Positions 36,448 through 46,294 of a stretch of 64,000 bases of DNA are shown piece after piece. The translations under genes and the position numbers were made by a program. The notes under the pieces were generated by a model that saw nothing but the letters and a program-made list of their open reading frames with translations, made no database searches and was not told the DNA's origin. This stretch comes from an uncultured Sphingomonadaceae bacterium (GTDB taxonomy: Bacteria > Pseudomonadota > Alphaproteobacteria > Sphingomonadales > Sphingomonadaceae). Where the stretch lies: contig CANMNF010000002.1 in assembly GCA_947499255.1 (NCBI GenBank), positions 322,430 through 386,429 on the forward strand. The letters are read 5' to 3'. Every line of letters starts with the position of its first letter. Positions within the stretch are counted from its first letter, which is position 1.

Positions 36448-37164
36448 TTAAAATCTCACAAACAGTCCGAAGAGCGGAACTGTTTTGAGAAAATCTTGCC
36501 AGAATACTGTCAGGCCGTCTGTTCCCAGTACGATACGATCACCAGGCTGCAAGACCGGATCGATCATAGTGCCTGCCTGGACCGCCGCATAATCAAACTT
36601 TGCGACCTCGCGCCCATCTGGCGAATCGCGAAACACGGCAACTTGGGACAATCTGGCAATACGGTCTGGTCCTTCGGCCAGCGAAATGCCGCCTGACAAA
36701 CGCGTTCCTGGAATAAACTCATAAACGCCGGGCGCTTTAACAGCGCCTTCTACAGTCACCACATGGGAGCCATATCTGACGATATTGATCGAAACAGCGG
36801 GATTGTGGAGATAACGGGCACCAAGCGCGCGTTCGACTTCGTTTTCAAACTCTACAGGGGTAAGCCCGGCAACTTGCATGGAACCAAGCAAAGGCAAAGA
36901 CACCCGGCCATCGCCGCTGACGGTTACCGCATCGAGAGACAGCGCTTCTTCGCGAAAAACTTCAACGCTGATGATATCAGCGGATCGCAAAATGTAAGTT
37001 TCGCCAACTGAGTTTGTGTAAGACTGCTGGTTCAAAGCGGCATTGGTCACAGAAGGCACGCTTCCTGGCAGCGCGTCAGGGCTTGAGGCGCAGGCCGCCA
37101 AAGCCAAGCCGATCAAGCCAGCGGCCATACGCCGCGACCATTTGCGAACGGAACAAATCATCAT
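36448..37164 (-). CDS. Polysaccharide export outer-membrane lipoprotein (Wza type)
   Basis: About 238 residues. The signal peptide ends in the lipobox LALAACASS, so the mature protein begins with a lipidated Cys. The export domain has SVGETYILRSADIISVEVF, DGRVSLPLLGSMQVAGLT and the second SLBB-like part VVTVEGAVKAPGVYEF. It forms the outer-membrane pore for the polymer. I use the ATG at 37164; ATG at 37161 is adjacent. It begins a run with wzc and a GT4 gene. Confidence 0.93.
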   Translation of the reverse strand: MMICSVRKWSRRMAAGLIGLALAACASSPDALPGSVPSVTNAALNQQSYTNSVGETYILRSADIISVEVFREEALSLDAVTVSGDGRVSLPLLGSMQVAGLTPVEFENEVERALGARYLHNPAVSINIVRYGSHVVTVEGAVKAPGVYEFIPGTRLSGGISLAEGPDRIARLSQVAVFRDSPDGREVAKFDYAAVQAGTMIDPVLQPGDRIVLGTDGLTVFWQDFLKTVPLFGLFVRF

Positions 37165-37368
37165 TTCAGCTATCCAAGCGCTTTCATTCAACCCCGCGGC
37201 AAAGCGACCAATTTGGCGGCCAGCCACACTCCTCAATCAAGTTTGCCCGGTTCTACACATTTGCTGCGAGTGCGCAATGCGTCCTGCGCCAAAATGCACG
37301 CCAAGCAAACACTTGCATCACGAACAAAGCTTGCGCATTGGGCCTGCTGATTTTGCATAAGGATCTGT

Positions 37369-37944
37369 ATGCTCAACTATCTGGCAAGTCTTTCCTATCT
37401 GGTCGCAGCATCACTGTGTCTTATGGCAGCGCTCACCGGGCAACGTACAGGGCGCAGCCGCAGTGATGTGATTGTCTGGTTGAGCGCTTGTGGCTTGTTT
37501 ATCGCGCTAATCGCGGTGCGGCTTTTGGGCGGTGAAGACATCGCCCGCGATTTCCTGCGCGGCATCGCCACTGGCGAGGGATTTTATAGCACGCGTACAG
37601 CGGGACAGCTTGCGGCTTTAATCGTGCTGGGCGGTTTGCTTGCGCTTGGCTGGAACAAGATACGCGGCGATTGGCTGAAAAAGCGCGGTTCAAAAAGCGC
37701 GATATTTATCCGCATAGCGCTTGTGGGCATGTTTGGGTTTGCGCTGCTTTATGGCTTGCGAATTATTTCGCTGCATGCGCTGGATCGGCTGTTATATGCG
37801 GGGCCAGTGCGCTTGAATTGGGTGCTGGAAGCGACCTTTACGCTGATTATCGCAGGCGCCGCTGTGCAATATTTGCGCCATTGCCGAAAGACCGCGCCGG
37901 GCAAATGGATTGAGCGCGTGATACCTGATAAAAAGCAGCGCTAA
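37369..37944 (+). CDS. Four-helix membrane protein in the capsule region, unknown
   Basis: A 191-residue membrane protein with hydrophobic segments near residues 5-22, 35-52, 83-100, 116-134 and possibly 150-165. No named family is recognised. It starts divergently from wza (204-nt shared region) and ends convergently with the PssE-like gene (4-nt overlap). The position suggests a role in polysaccharide synthesis, by inference only. Confidence 0.65.
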   Translation: MLNYLASLSYLVAASLCLMAALTGQRTGRSRSDVIVWLSACGLFIALIAVRLLGGEDIARDFLRGIATGEGFYSTRTAGQLAALIVLGGLLALGWNKIRGDWLKKRGSKSAIFIRIALVGMFGFALLYGLRIISLHALDRLLYAGPVRLNWVLEATFTLIIAGAAVQYLRHCRKTAPGKWIERVIPDKKQR

Positions 37945-38408
37945 TCCGCCAGAAATCGCGATACATAATGGATAAGGCGCGTCCGTTCTGGCGGTGCTTG
38001 ATCACCTAATGGCTGCGGCGGATTGGCGAGCGCTTTTTGCAGCTGCGCAAGATCGGTTGCAATTGCGATATCGGTGGCTTTGGCAAGCTGATTGGCGGTT
38101 GCCATCTGGTGATCATTGCGGTGTTCACGCAAAGCAAAACGGCGCGGCACGATGACCAAGGGTTTGTGCAAACGCCGCGCTGTTAGGACGGTGCCTATTC
38201 CCGCATGGCCAACAACAACACGCGCATTGCAATACGCTGTTTCAAATTGATCTGGCGTCATGAAGGCTCGCACTTTCATGGCCTTGCTTGTCCACTCCGG
38301 GTCAGCGGATTGGAACACGCACTCTTCATCGCTCTTAGTCGCAATATCCTCAAGATATTCGGCCAGCCTTGGAAAAGGCAGCTGCGTACCAACAGTTGCG
38401 AATATCAC
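37941..38408 (-). CDS. PssE/Alg13-like glycosyltransferase subunit
   Basis: A 155-residue protein resembling the C-terminal half of GT28 enzymes: VIFATVGTQLPFPRLAEYLE at the start, RVVVGHAGIGTVLTARR in the middle with the donor-binding HAG-x-GT motif, then KPLVIVPRR and EHRNDHQ-x-A. Such proteins pair with a membrane-recruiting PssD/Alg14 partner. The start is GTG at 38408, overlapping the stop of the partner by GTGA and preceded by AAAGG; the longer frame from 38459 is not needed. Confidence 0.85.
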   Translation of the reverse strand: MIFATVGTQLPFPRLAEYLEDIATKSDEECVFQSADPEWTSKAMKVRAFMTPDQFETAYCNARVVVGHAGIGTVLTARRLHKPLVIVPRRFALREHRNDHQMATANQLAKATDIAIATDLAQLQKALANPPQPLGDQAPPERTRLIHYVSRFLAD

Positions 38409-38863
38409 AGGACGCGGCCTTTGAACTGGCTTCGCGCAGCATCCGCGACATGCGGCCATTGAGACAGGTGATGCGATGTCACCTGTCGCGCCAACCGGCC
38501 TGCAGCTGACAATTCTTCGACATTGGCAACGCTATCGATCCACAGGCTTTTGGCGCCCACAAGCTTGCCTAAAGACAGCGCAAGGAAGCCCGGCAATGCG
38601 CCGGTTGTCACAATGCGATGCGGGCGGAACTGCAACACGACTTTTGCCATTTGTGCTGCACAGATCGCAGCATCCACTTTCTGATCCGCATTGCAATCGC
38701 GCACCAGCTCGAAATCGCTGATTCCAGCGCGCTGAGGAAGTCCATCCAATGTAGTGATGAAAAGGCAATCATGTGCAGCAAACGCAGGCCGCAAGAGCAT
38801 CAATTGCTCCCAATGCCCACCGGCCGATGCAACCGCCAGCACTCTGCGCGAAGTATCCGCCAT
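38405..38863 (-). CDS. PssD/Alg14-like glycosyltransferase subunit
   Basis: A 152-residue protein with VLAVASAGGHWEQLMLLRPA at the N-terminus, the SAGGH signature of PssD/Alg14 proteins, and RIVTTGALPGFLALSLGKLVGAKSLWIDSVAN, the usual GA-x-PG and ID-S-x-AN region. It anchors the PssE-like catalytic partner at the membrane. Two proteins are split here as in Rhizobium PssD-PssE. The PssE-like gene follows with a GTGA overlap. Confidence 0.88.
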   Translation of the reverse strand: MADTSRRVLAVASAGGHWEQLMLLRPAFAAHDCLFITTLDGLPQRAGISDFELVRDCNADQKVDAAICAAQMAKVVLQFRPHRIVTTGALPGFLALSLGKLVGAKSLWIDSVANVEELSAAGRLARQVTSHHLSQWPHVADAARSQFKGRVL

Positions 38864-38902
38864 ATCCGCCCCAGTAAACCGTTTGAAAGCCTAAGCTTTG
38901 GC

Positions 38903-40381
38903 TCAATAAGCCCGATCATGCACGAGGACCTGAAACGTGCCTAGGATAATTCCAATATCGCGCCATAAACTCCAGTCGCGCAGATACTCCAGATCCGATT
39001 GCAGGCGCTTTTCCAAATCGCTTTCGACATCGGTAGCGCCGCGATATCCGCGCACTTGCGCCAGACCGGTAATGCCGGGGCGCAAAGTATGGCGCAGCCA
39101 ATATCGCCGGTCCACTTCCCAAAAAAGCTTGGTACCCGCCTGAGACCCCAGCGCGTGAGGCCGGGGGCCAACAATGCTCATATCACCGCGCAGCACACTC
39201 CAAAGCTGGGGCAGTTCGTCAATCGAAGTGCTGCGGATCAACTTGCCCATACGCGTAATGCGGTCATCTTCGCGGCTGGCGGAGACATTGCCGTCGCTAT
39301 CTTCCTTCTCCACACGCATGGAGCGGAATTTGAGAATGCGGAAAAAATGATTGCCCCGCCCAACGCGCCGCTGACGGAAAAATACAGGCCCGCCATCCTC
39401 AAGCTTGATGGCCAGTGCCACCAGCATCAATAGCGGAGTTAGTACCAAAAGCGCGGTGGCAGAAACGATAATATCAAAACATCGTTTTAGCGCACGATCA
39501 CGCAGCCGCATTTTGCCGGTTGATACCACCAGTGTAAACAAATCCGCGCGGCGATAATGCCTGATTTCCAGCGCGCCAATTTCACGCGCCAAAGGACTGA
39601 CCACTTCAGCGTGAATGCCCGCACCTTTTAAAACCTGTGACCATTTGCCGCGACCGGATTCCGGACAACTGACAATCACCTGATCCATATTGCGCAAATA
39701 TTTGGCGAGCCTATCGAGGCTGGCTGGATCATCAAGCGTTGGTTGAATGCCGGCACGGTCCGCATCGACTTTGAAAGCATCAGGCAGGTCAACCGGGGGG
39801 CCACCAGCTTCGATCACGAGGCGATTAAACGGAGTGGCACCCCAAATCCGCTTGGTCATTTTTACCAGAACGATGCGGTATGCCGTGAGAAATCCCATGC
39901 ACAAAACCGAGCTGACTGTGAAAGCAACGCGTGAAAATTCCGCATTCATCTTGGCGAAAAAGGCCACGAAATTAAGCAGAACAGCCGCGATGATCAGAGC
40001 TTGGATAACGCGCAAACTGGCGCTGCGCCAATTGACCAAAGCGCTGCCGGAATAGGTGCCGTTAAACAGGCCGATGGTCAAAAATATCGGCAGCAAAAGA
40101 TAGGCAGAAAGCATCGTTGCATCGACATTGAATTGCCCGCGAACATTCATAAGATATGCCACGGCGACCATGAAGAAGGTGCCCAATAGCAGCGCCACAT
40201 CACACACAATCATCGCCAAAAATGTTTGTAAACGTTTGCGCTCCAGCGGTGGGGCCAGACCATTGCGCGGCGCATTGGGCAAATCGCAGACAAGCAATTC
40301 TTCGCCGCCGCCCTGCGCAATAAGCGCAGCGTCGGCAGGCGCATTATCAGCCTGTTTTTGTATTTTGACCTGATCCGTCAC
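38903..40381 (-). CDS. Polyprenyl-phosphate sugar phosphotransferase (priming enzyme)
   Basis: A 492-residue WbaP/ExoY-type enzyme that starts repeat-unit synthesis by moving a sugar phosphate to undecaprenyl phosphate. N-terminal hydrophobic helices lie at about residues 54-180. The catalytic domain has KRCFDIIVSATALLVLTPLL, RQRRVGRGNHFFRILKFRSM, then STSIDELPQLWSVLRGDMSIVGPRP and RPGITGLAQVRGYRG, all the family blocks. The start is GTG at 40381. It is 40 nt upstream of the pssD-pssE pair in the same direction. Confidence 0.92.
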   Translation of the reverse strand: MTDQVKIQKQADNAPADAALIAQGGGEELLVCDLPNAPRNGLAPPLERKRLQTFLAMIVCDVALLLGTFFMVAVAYLMNVRGQFNVDATMLSAYLLLPIFLTIGLFNGTYSGSALVNWRSASLRVIQALIIAAVLLNFVAFFAKMNAEFSRVAFTVSSVLCMGFLTAYRIVLVKMTKRIWGATPFNRLVIEAGGPPVDLPDAFKVDADRAGIQPTLDDPASLDRLAKYLRNMDQVIVSCPESGRGKWSQVLKGAGIHAEVVSPLAREIGALEIRHYRRADLFTLVVSTGKMRLRDRALKRCFDIIVSATALLVLTPLLMLVALAIKLEDGGPVFFRQRRVGRGNHFFRILKFRSMRVEKEDSDGNVSASREDDRITRMGKLIRSTSIDELPQLWSVLRGDMSIVGPRPHALGSQAGTKLFWEVDRRYWLRHTLRPGITGLAQVRGYRGATDVESDLEKRLQSDLEYLRDWSLWRDIGIILGTFQVLVHDRAY

Positions 40382-40423
40382 AAACGCACAGCGCCTTTTG
40401 AAAGACGCGCTCTCTCCGTAAAA

Positions 40424-40444
40424 TCCCTAATATTGATTTAGGGA
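40424..40444. promoter_or_regulatory. Inverted repeat upstream of the priming transferase
   Basis: TCCCTAA (40424-40430) and TTAGGGA (40438-40444) face each other around a 7-nt AT-rich spacer, 43-63 nt before the GTG start. The symmetry and position fit an operator for a dimeric regulator in the 154-nt gap to holA. No regulator is identified. Confidence 0.4.
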
Positions 40445-40535
40445 CTACTGCGTAGATCAAAGCAACACCAGCTTAACGGACCGAATTTTTCGCGTTGCGG
40501 CATTTTGGGACGGAGCTTGCACGAAGTGTGTAGAG

Positions 40536-41570
40536 TTAACGGCGCGCTGCCGCATAACGCCCGATTTGCGCCAATTCCTGCGCCAATATCAGCTCAGCCA
40601 TCTGGCTGTTCGCCAGCAAAGATCGGTGCAAATTCGTTAGCCGCGGAACCAGCCGCTCCAGCTTGCCGCCGTGCCATTGCTGCAATTGGCGCGCAATATC
40701 GCGCCGATCACGGAAGAACACCCGCTCACGTTCCAACAAACCACCCACATCATCGCCGGGCCGCAATTTCGCGCTGAGCTGCGCCAATTGCGCCGCGCGT
40801 CTTTCCAACGCCAAAGCAACGCCAACAGGGTTCATCGATACTTCGCGCAGCCGATGAATTTCCGATGGCAATTTCTTCAAATCGCCCGATAGCGCGGCAT
40901 TGACGAGCGTGACAAAGCTGTCCTCCTCCGTCGATGCACCGATGTCATCATAGGCTTTGGCATCGGCGGTCTTGGGGCTTTGCGGCGAGGCATCGAGATA
41001 AAGCGCGAGCTTCTCCACCTCCGATTGGGCAAGCCGGATATCCAGCCCGGTTGCCTGCGCGATGCGCTGCGCGATATCACCGCCAAGACGCAAACCATTG
41101 GCATCGGCAATCGCGCGAATATCGGTTGTGACAGAGCGCAGATCGGGCGGATAGAAAATGCCCACCAGGCCATCATTGCGTTTGATCAATTGCTTGGCGC
41201 TGCGCGATTTGTCGCTAGCGCCGCTGGCGATGATAAAAACAGGCCAGGCCTCATCCGCTTCCCCGCGATCCACCAGCGCGCAAAAGCTCTTCAGCGCTTC
41301 ATTGGCATCTTCGCCATTGACCCGCGCCAGAATATGGCGCGCATCGCCAAACAGGGAAGTTGAGCGCGCTTCATCCACCAATCGCACCGGATCGCTGCGC
41401 AATTGCGTGCCGGAAATCTCCACCCGCTCACCAGCGTCGGGCAAAGCTGCGATCAACTTCGCCGCAGCTGCACTGGCCCCTGCTTCATCGGGGCCACACA
41501 GGAAAAACAGCTTGCACGTCGCCCCTGCCTTTTCGGCCATGCGGGCAAAGTCGCGCTGGTTCGCTCTCAT
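40536..41570 (-). CDS. holA: DNA polymerase III delta subunit
   Basis: A 344-residue clamp-loader subunit. The N-terminal region LFFLCGPDEAGASAAAAKLI, the SLFGDARHILARV block, and the C-terminal RDRRDIARQLQQWHGGKLERL with LERRAAQLAQL fit HolA. It opens the beta clamp as part of the clamp loader. The ATG overlaps the lptE stop by ATGA, giving the operon leuS-lptE-holA, a common order in alphaproteobacteria. Confidence 0.92.
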   Translation of the reverse strand: MRANQRDFARMAEKAGATCKLFFLCGPDEAGASAAAAKLIAALPDAGERVEISGTQLRSDPVRLVDEARSTSLFGDARHILARVNGEDANEALKSFCALVDRGEADEAWPVFIIASGASDKSRSAKQLIKRNDGLVGIFYPPDLRSVTTDIRAIADANGLRLGGDIAQRIAQATGLDIRLAQSEVEKLALYLDASPQSPKTADAKAYDDIGASTEEDSFVTLVNAALSGDLKKLPSEIHRLREVSMNPVGVALALERRAAQLAQLSAKLRPGDDVGGLLERERVFFRDRRDIARQLQQWHGGKLERLVPRLTNLHRSLLANSQMAELILAQELAQIGRYAAARR

Positions 41571-42061
41571 GGCGTCTCGCGCAGTGTTCGGGTGAGGCGG
41601 GTGATGATCTGGCTGGCCACTTCTTGAGAGAGGTTTTCCAGCGCCGTTTGCTCCGCCGCGATGGTGGCAAATTCGGAGGAGACCACATCGATGCCCGCAT
41701 CAGATCCAGCCGTTGCATCAATCATCACAGTTCCACTGGCAAGATCGATCAATTGATAGCGCGCGCGCAAAGTGCGGCGTTCCCGGCCAATCGTATCGTC
41801 CGTCAACAGGCCAAGCCCTTCAAGCTCATCATCCAGCACCACATCAAGGCGATAGCGCGGATTGACCGCTGCGCCGCCCTGCCCCAGCCTATCGTTCAGC
41901 GCATTGCGCACCAGCCAGCCCGCCTGACCTTCAATCGCGGGCACTTCCACTTCCGCCAGACCTTGCGCCACCTGCCCTTGCGCGCCGCCTGAATAAATCG
42001 GCTGCAAACCGCAGGCGGCCAGCATCACGGCCAAGCAAAGAGAGGCGATAGCGCGGATCAT
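41567..42061 (-). CDS. lptE: LPS assembly lipoprotein LptE
   Basis: A 164-residue lipoprotein. The signal peptide ends in the lipobox [14 protein letters not shown], with the GLQPIY-type start of LptE. The remaining part has the alternating strands of the family ([20 protein letters not shown]) and a C-terminal helix. It sits inside LptD in the outer membrane and delivers LPS. Its ends overlap leuS and holA by 4 nt each. Confidence 0.9.
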   Translation of the reverse strand: MIRAIASLCLAVMLAACGLQPIYSGGAQGQVAQGLAEVEVPAIEGQAGWLVRNALNDRLGQGGAAVNPRYRLDVVLDDELEGLGLLTDDTIGRERRTLRARYQLIDLASGTVMIDATAGSDAGIDVVSSEFATIAAEQTALENLSQEVASQIITRLTRTLRETP

Positions 42062-44565
42062 GCGACGATATTGACCAACCTGTCAGGCACTACGATCACC
42101 TTTCGAATAGGAGCTCCATCGATCGAACGCTGAACCTTCTCGCTGGCAAGCGCAAGAGCTTCAAGGCTCTCTTTCGATGCGCCTTTGGGCGCGGTGAGCG
42201 TATCGCGCAGCTTACCTTTCACCTGCACCGCAATGGTAACCTCGTCTTCGACCAGCAGCGCTTCGTCCACTTGGGGCCAAGGCGCATTGGCTGCCAGCCC
42301 CTCTTCGCCCATCGCTGCCCAGCCTTCTTCGGCCAGATGCGGCATCATGGGGGAGGACATAAGCAAAAGCGCGCGAATGGCTTCATTGCGGCTGGCCGAT
42401 GGCTCGGCCTTTTCCGCCGCACTGGTCAGTTCATACAAGCGCGCCACAGCCTTGTTGAAAGCCAGAGCCTCGATATCTTGTGCTATAGCCGCGATGGCTT
42501 GGTGCGTTTTGCGGGCAAGGCCTTTATCCTCGCCCTGTGCGCTCGCATCAAACTGCCCGAACAAGCGCCACAAACGCTGCACAAACCGGCCACAGCCTTC
42601 AATGCCAGCTTCCGACCACGGCAAATCACGTTCCGGCGGGCTGTCAGACAGCATAAACCAGCGCACCGCATCGGCGCCATAATCGCGAATGATGTCGGTC
42701 GGATCGACGACATTCTTCTTCGATTTGGACATCTTCTCGATGCGGCCAACGCTAACCGGTTCGCCGCTTTCAATATGCACCCAGTCATCGCCATCACGCT
42801 TGATCTCACCGGGAGAAAGCCAGCTGCCATCGCCAGCTTTATACGTTTCATGCGTCACCATGCCTTGCGTAAACAGGCTGGCGAACGGCTCTTTCACGTC
42901 CATCTTGCCGATATGGGCAAGCGCGCGCGTCCAGAAACGGGCGTAAAGCAAATGCAGGATCGCATGTTCGATGCCGCCAATATATTGCTGCACTGGCATC
43001 CATTTGGCGATTTCTTGCGCATCAAATGCCTTATCGTCCGGCTGGCTGGCAAAGCGCAGGAAATACCAGCTGGAATTGATAAATGTGTCGAGCGTATCAG
43101 TTTCGCGCCGCGCATCCTTGCCGCATTTGGGGCAAGAGACATTCTTCCAAGTTGGATGACGTTCAAGCGGATTGCCTGGCGTTTGAAAATCGACATCTTC
43201 AGGCAATTTTACCGGCAAATCCGCTTTGGGCACGGGCACCACACCACATGCCTCGCAATGAATGAAAGGGATGGGAGTGCCCCAATACCGTTGCCGGGAA
43301 ACGCCCCAATCGCGCAGCCGCCAAACGGTTTTGCCTTCACCCCAGCCGCCTGTTTCCGCCTTGGCGATAATCGCAGCTTTGGCTTCATCAACGCCCATGC
43401 CGGTGATGAAATCGGAGTTCACAATCACGCCATCGCCCGAATAGGCTTCAGTCAGCGGCGCATCTGCTTCATCAGCGCTGGGCGCGACAACGCGCGGGAT
43501 TGGCAGGCCGTATTTGGTCGCGAAATCGAAATCGCGCTGATCATGTCCGGGCACCGCCATCACTGCGCCGGTGCCATATTCCATCAACACGAAATTCGCG
43601 ATGAAAACGGGCAAGTTAGCGCCTGTAAAGGGGTGCTTGGCGGTGATGGCGGTATCAAAGCCCAGCTTCTCCGCTGTCTCCAATTCTGCAGCCGTGGTCC
43701 CGCCAGCGCGGCATTGTTCGATAAACGCCTGCGCTTCGGCACTGCTCTCAGCCACGCCGGCGGCGACCGGGTGGTCGGCCGCAACAGCCACAAAGCTGGC
43801 GCCAAAGATCGTGTCAGGCCGCGTGGAGTAAACCGGCAGTGTATCACCGCTCGAAAGGTCAAACGAAAATTCAAGCCCGGTGGATTTGCCGATCCAGTTT
43901 TCCTGCATCAGCCGCACTTTTTGCGGCCAGTTATCCAGCTCGCCCAAGCCGTCCAGCAAATCTTCTGCAAAATCAGTGATCTTCAAAAACCACTGGTCCA
44001 GCTGCCGTTTTTCAACTTTCGCGCCAGAGCGCCAGCCGCAGCCATCGACCACCTGTTCATTGGCGAGCACGGTCATATCAACCGGATCCCAGTTCACCGC
44101 GCTAGAGCGGCGATAGACCAGCCCTGCTTCATACAGATCAATGAACAGGCCTTGTTCATGGCCATAATATTCCGGATCACAGGTTGCAAATTCGCGTGAC
44201 CAATCCAAGGCAAAGCCCAGCTGTTTGAGCTGGCCCTTCATCGTCTCGATATTTTGATAGGTCCAACCGGCGGGATGCACGCCTTTTTCCATCGCGGCGT
44301 TTTCTGCCGGCATGCCAAACGCATCCCACCCCATCGGGTGCAGCACTTCATCGCCGCGCATCCGGCGATACCGCGCCAGCACATCGCCCATCGTATAATT
44401 GCGCACATGACCGATATGGATGCGTCCGCTGGGATAAGGGAACATCTCCAGGACATAGCTTTTCGGCTTGGCGCTATTGCTATCCGCTTCAAAACAGCGC
44501 GCTTCATCCCAGGCACGCTGCCAGCGCCCGTCGGCGGTGGACGGATCAAATCGGGTATCGTTCAT
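42058..44565 (-). CDS. leuS: Leucyl-tRNA synthetase
   Basis: An 835-residue class I synthetase charging tRNA-Leu. HIGH motif (residues 50-53) in [19 protein letters not shown], the editing domain around residues 225-420 (including [19 protein letters not shown]), a zinc-type CEACG and CPKCG pair near residues 440-480, and KMSKS at about residue 611 are intact. GGGAGG lies 6 nt before the ATG. It heads the leuS-lptE-holA operon. Confidence 0.98.
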   Translation of the reverse strand: MNDTRFDPSTADGRWQRAWDEARCFEADSNSAKPKSYVLEMFPYPSGRIHIGHVRNYTMGDVLARYRRMRGDEVLHPMGWDAFGMPAENAAMEKGVHPAGWTYQNIETMKGQLKQLGFALDWSREFATCDPEYYGHEQGLFIDLYEAGLVYRRSSAVNWDPVDMTVLANEQVVDGCGWRSGAKVEKRQLDQWFLKITDFAEDLLDGLGELDNWPQKVRLMQENWIGKSTGLEFSFDLSSGDTLPVYSTRPDTIFGASFVAVAADHPVAAGVAESSAEAQAFIEQCRAGGTTAAELETAEKLGFDTAITAKHPFTGANLPVFIANFVLMEYGTGAVMAVPGHDQRDFDFATKYGLPIPRVVAPSADEADAPLTEAYSGDGVIVNSDFITGMGVDEAKAAIIAKAETGGWGEGKTVWRLRDWGVSRQRYWGTPIPFIHCEACGVVPVPKADLPVKLPEDVDFQTPGNPLERHPTWKNVSCPKCGKDARRETDTLDTFINSSWYFLRFASQPDDKAFDAQEIAKWMPVQQYIGGIEHAILHLLYARFWTRALAHIGKMDVKEPFASLFTQGMVTHETYKAGDGSWLSPGEIKRDGDDWVHIESGEPVSVGRIEKMSKSKKNVVDPTDIIRDYGADAVRWFMLSDSPPERDLPWSEAGIEGCGRFVQRLWRLFGQFDASAQGEDKGLARKTHQAIAAIAQDIEALAFNKAVARLYELTSAAEKAEPSASRNEAIRALLLMSSPMMPHLAEEGWAAMGEEGLAANAPWPQVDEALLVEDEVTIAVQVKGKLRDTLTAPKGASKESLEALALASEKVQRSIDGAPIRKVIVVPDRLVNIVA

Positions 44566-44598
44566 GAGTGGCCTCCCAAGGCCGCAAATCTGGTCAAC

Positions 44599-45063
44599 TT
44601 AGTTGATGGCAGAACGCCGCAAATCGCGCGCTTTGGTCAGGATGATATCTTCCAGACGCTGCACTGTTCCAGCCGCAACAGGCGCTTCGACCCAAGTGCC
44701 CGAATCGCGCACCTGGCGGCTGGCTGCAACGCGCAATGCATCACCGCGCAAATCCTGATCGAGTATCGCCACAGAAACCTTCACCCGTTCATTGGGCTCT
44801 TCAGGGCGGGCATACCAATCTGTAACGATCACACCGCCAGAGCTGTCCGTCTGGGCCAGCGGCATGAAGGACAATGTATCAAGCGTTGCGCGCCAAAGAT
44901 AAGCGTTCACGCCAATCGAGGTAACCTGCGAGGCGGCAATGTCAGCGCGGAGACGTTCGTCATTGCCTCCACCGCATGCAGCAAGGCCAAAGCTTGCCAT
45001 GCCCGCGACAAATGCCGCAGCAAGGCGGCGGGATGCGGGAAGACGGGTGCAATTACGTGCCAT
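44599..45063 (-). CDS. DUF3576 lipoprotein
   Basis: A 154-residue protein with a signal peptide and lipobox FGLAACGGG, then the DUF3576 body: IGVNAYLWRATLDTLSFMPL, SGGVIVTDWYARPEEPNERVKV and VAAGTVQRLEDIILTKARDLR. The family is outer-membrane-associated and conserved next to leuS in alphaproteobacteria; molecular function is not known. ATG at 45063 follows AGGA by 6 nt. The gap to leuS is 33 nt, so it may be the first gene of that operon. Confidence 0.85.
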   Translation of the reverse strand: MARNCTRLPASRRLAAAFVAGMASFGLAACGGGNDERLRADIAASQVTSIGVNAYLWRATLDTLSFMPLAQTDSSGGVIVTDWYARPEEPNERVKVSVAILDQDLRGDALRVAASRQVRDSGTWVEAPVAAGTVQRLEDIILTKARDLRRSAIN

Positions 45064-45375
45064 AACAAGTCCTGTACGATCTTTTGGTCGAAGCCTCTAT
45101 AGCTCGCCCATCATCGGCGGCAAGCCATGAGGTGGTGCGATCCCCATACCTCGCTCCACAATGCTGAATGTCATAGTTCGCCATTGGATACGTTTGCACC
45201 GCCTGGTGGTGAATGGGTCGTGAATCGCTTTTGTTCATTGTGGACGCAAGGCAACACATGATCACAAGAAGTGGCATGAGCAGGTCTGCACTGGAAATAT
45301 ATCTGTGATATGCGTAACATACTTGTATTGCGACTCGAATAAGAGCGCGCATGCAGTGAGAGGACGGTTAGTATC
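45064..45375. other. 312-nt intergenic region without a supported gene
   Basis: It separates the divergent DUF3576 and 262-residue protein genes and must hold both promoters. It is more AT-rich than the neighbouring genes around 45290-45345. I cannot fix a clear -35/-10 pair. The short reading frames here have no homology I recognise and no ribosome binding sites. Confidence 0.5.
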
Positions 45376-46164
45376 ATGGCTCGCAAGAGTGGCACTTTAG
45401 CAGGACGGCTGGCGCTTGGTGCCGGTGCACTTGCGCTCGCCGCTGCTGCACCAAGCGCCGTTCTTGCCACTGGACTTCTTGGAACGGGCCTCCTGTCAGC
45501 CGATAGCCTTTCAGACGATAGCGCGCGCGGGGCGTTCTCCACTTTCACCCCTGCATCCGCCGATCCGCGCATGGCTGAACTGCTTGCACAAAGCAGAGGC
45601 AGTCAAACACAAATGATGCGCTTCACGCCTGCTGGCGCGACTGCAACGCGTACGAATCGGTCAGTCACGGTGGCTGTGCGTGTCGATCAAGAAGTGGCGC
45701 AGGCCATTTCGGGTCGTTCTGGCATCGAACGTGATAGCGAAGAAAAGGCCGCTGCGAGCACCCTTCGCATTGCCGCGACACGATACAATCTTGGCGTTGC
45801 CCGCGGGTATAGCAGTTTTTCACAGCCTGTTGGCGGTCGCCCCACCTTGTCAGCCGATCTGTCTGACATAACCATCCCTGATCTTTCAGAATTTAAACCA
45901 AGTGAAGGCGTGCAACGCGATCCAAGCCGATTTGCCGCACGTATTGCTTTGGACGAAAACCGTCCGGCACTCACAACGGGCGGCGAAGCGATAGAGCGTT
46001 CGGGTGATCAGCTTCTCGATGTGGGCGGCAGTTACCGCCTCACCCGTAATCTCGATGTGACCGCTGGTGTCCGCTATCGCCAGGATCGCGATCTCTCACC
46101 ACTGCCTGAGCTTGAACAACAAGACAGCCAGGCTGTTTATATCGGTACGCAGTTCCGTTTCTAA
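45376..46164 (+). CDS. Secreted protein with outer-membrane-like C-terminus, unknown
   Basis: A 262-residue protein with a signal peptide (LALGAGALALAAAAPSAVLA) and a low-complexity polar middle. The last 40 residues look like a short transmembrane beta-hairpin: SYRLTRNLDVTAGVRYRQDR, then AVYIGTQFRF ending in Phe, the usual outer-membrane sorting residue. No family is recognised. GAGAGGA precedes the ATG. A rho-independent terminator follows, so the gene is monocistronic. Confidence 0.72.
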   Translation: MARKSGTLAGRLALGAGALALAAAAPSAVLATGLLGTGLLSADSLSDDSARGAFSTFTPASADPRMAELLAQSRGSQTQMMRFTPAGATATRTNRSVTVAVRVDQEVAQAISGRSGIERDSEEKAAASTLRIAATRYNLGVARGYSSFSQPVGGRPTLSADLSDITIPDLSEFKPSEGVQRDPSRFAARIALDENRPALTTGGEAIERSGDQLLDVGGSYRLTRNLDVTAGVRYRQDRDLSPLPELEQQDSQAVYIGTQFRF

Positions 46165-46189
46165 CGGTCGGACCTGCGTCACTTTGATT

Positions 46190-46217
46190 AACCCCGTCTT
46201 TTGGCGGGGTTTTTGTT
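46190..46217 (+). terminator. Rho-independent terminator
   Basis: CCCCG (46192-46196) and CGGGG (46205-46209) pair around an 8-nt loop, followed by TTTTTGTT. It lies 28 nt after the stop of the secreted protein gene. Confidence 0.85.
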
Positions 46218-46294
46218 GCCTGGCGCACCTGTGTCCTTTTGGTGTGTCAGTCGCTGCCCCTGCTTGGGGTCAATTATAAAACTGGAGGATATTG

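Noticed and set aside
42271-44199. 642-codon open frame on the plus strand
   Set aside because: It lies entirely antisense to leuS, whose motifs are all intact. The frame stays open only because of GC-rich codon use; its translation shows no family pattern.
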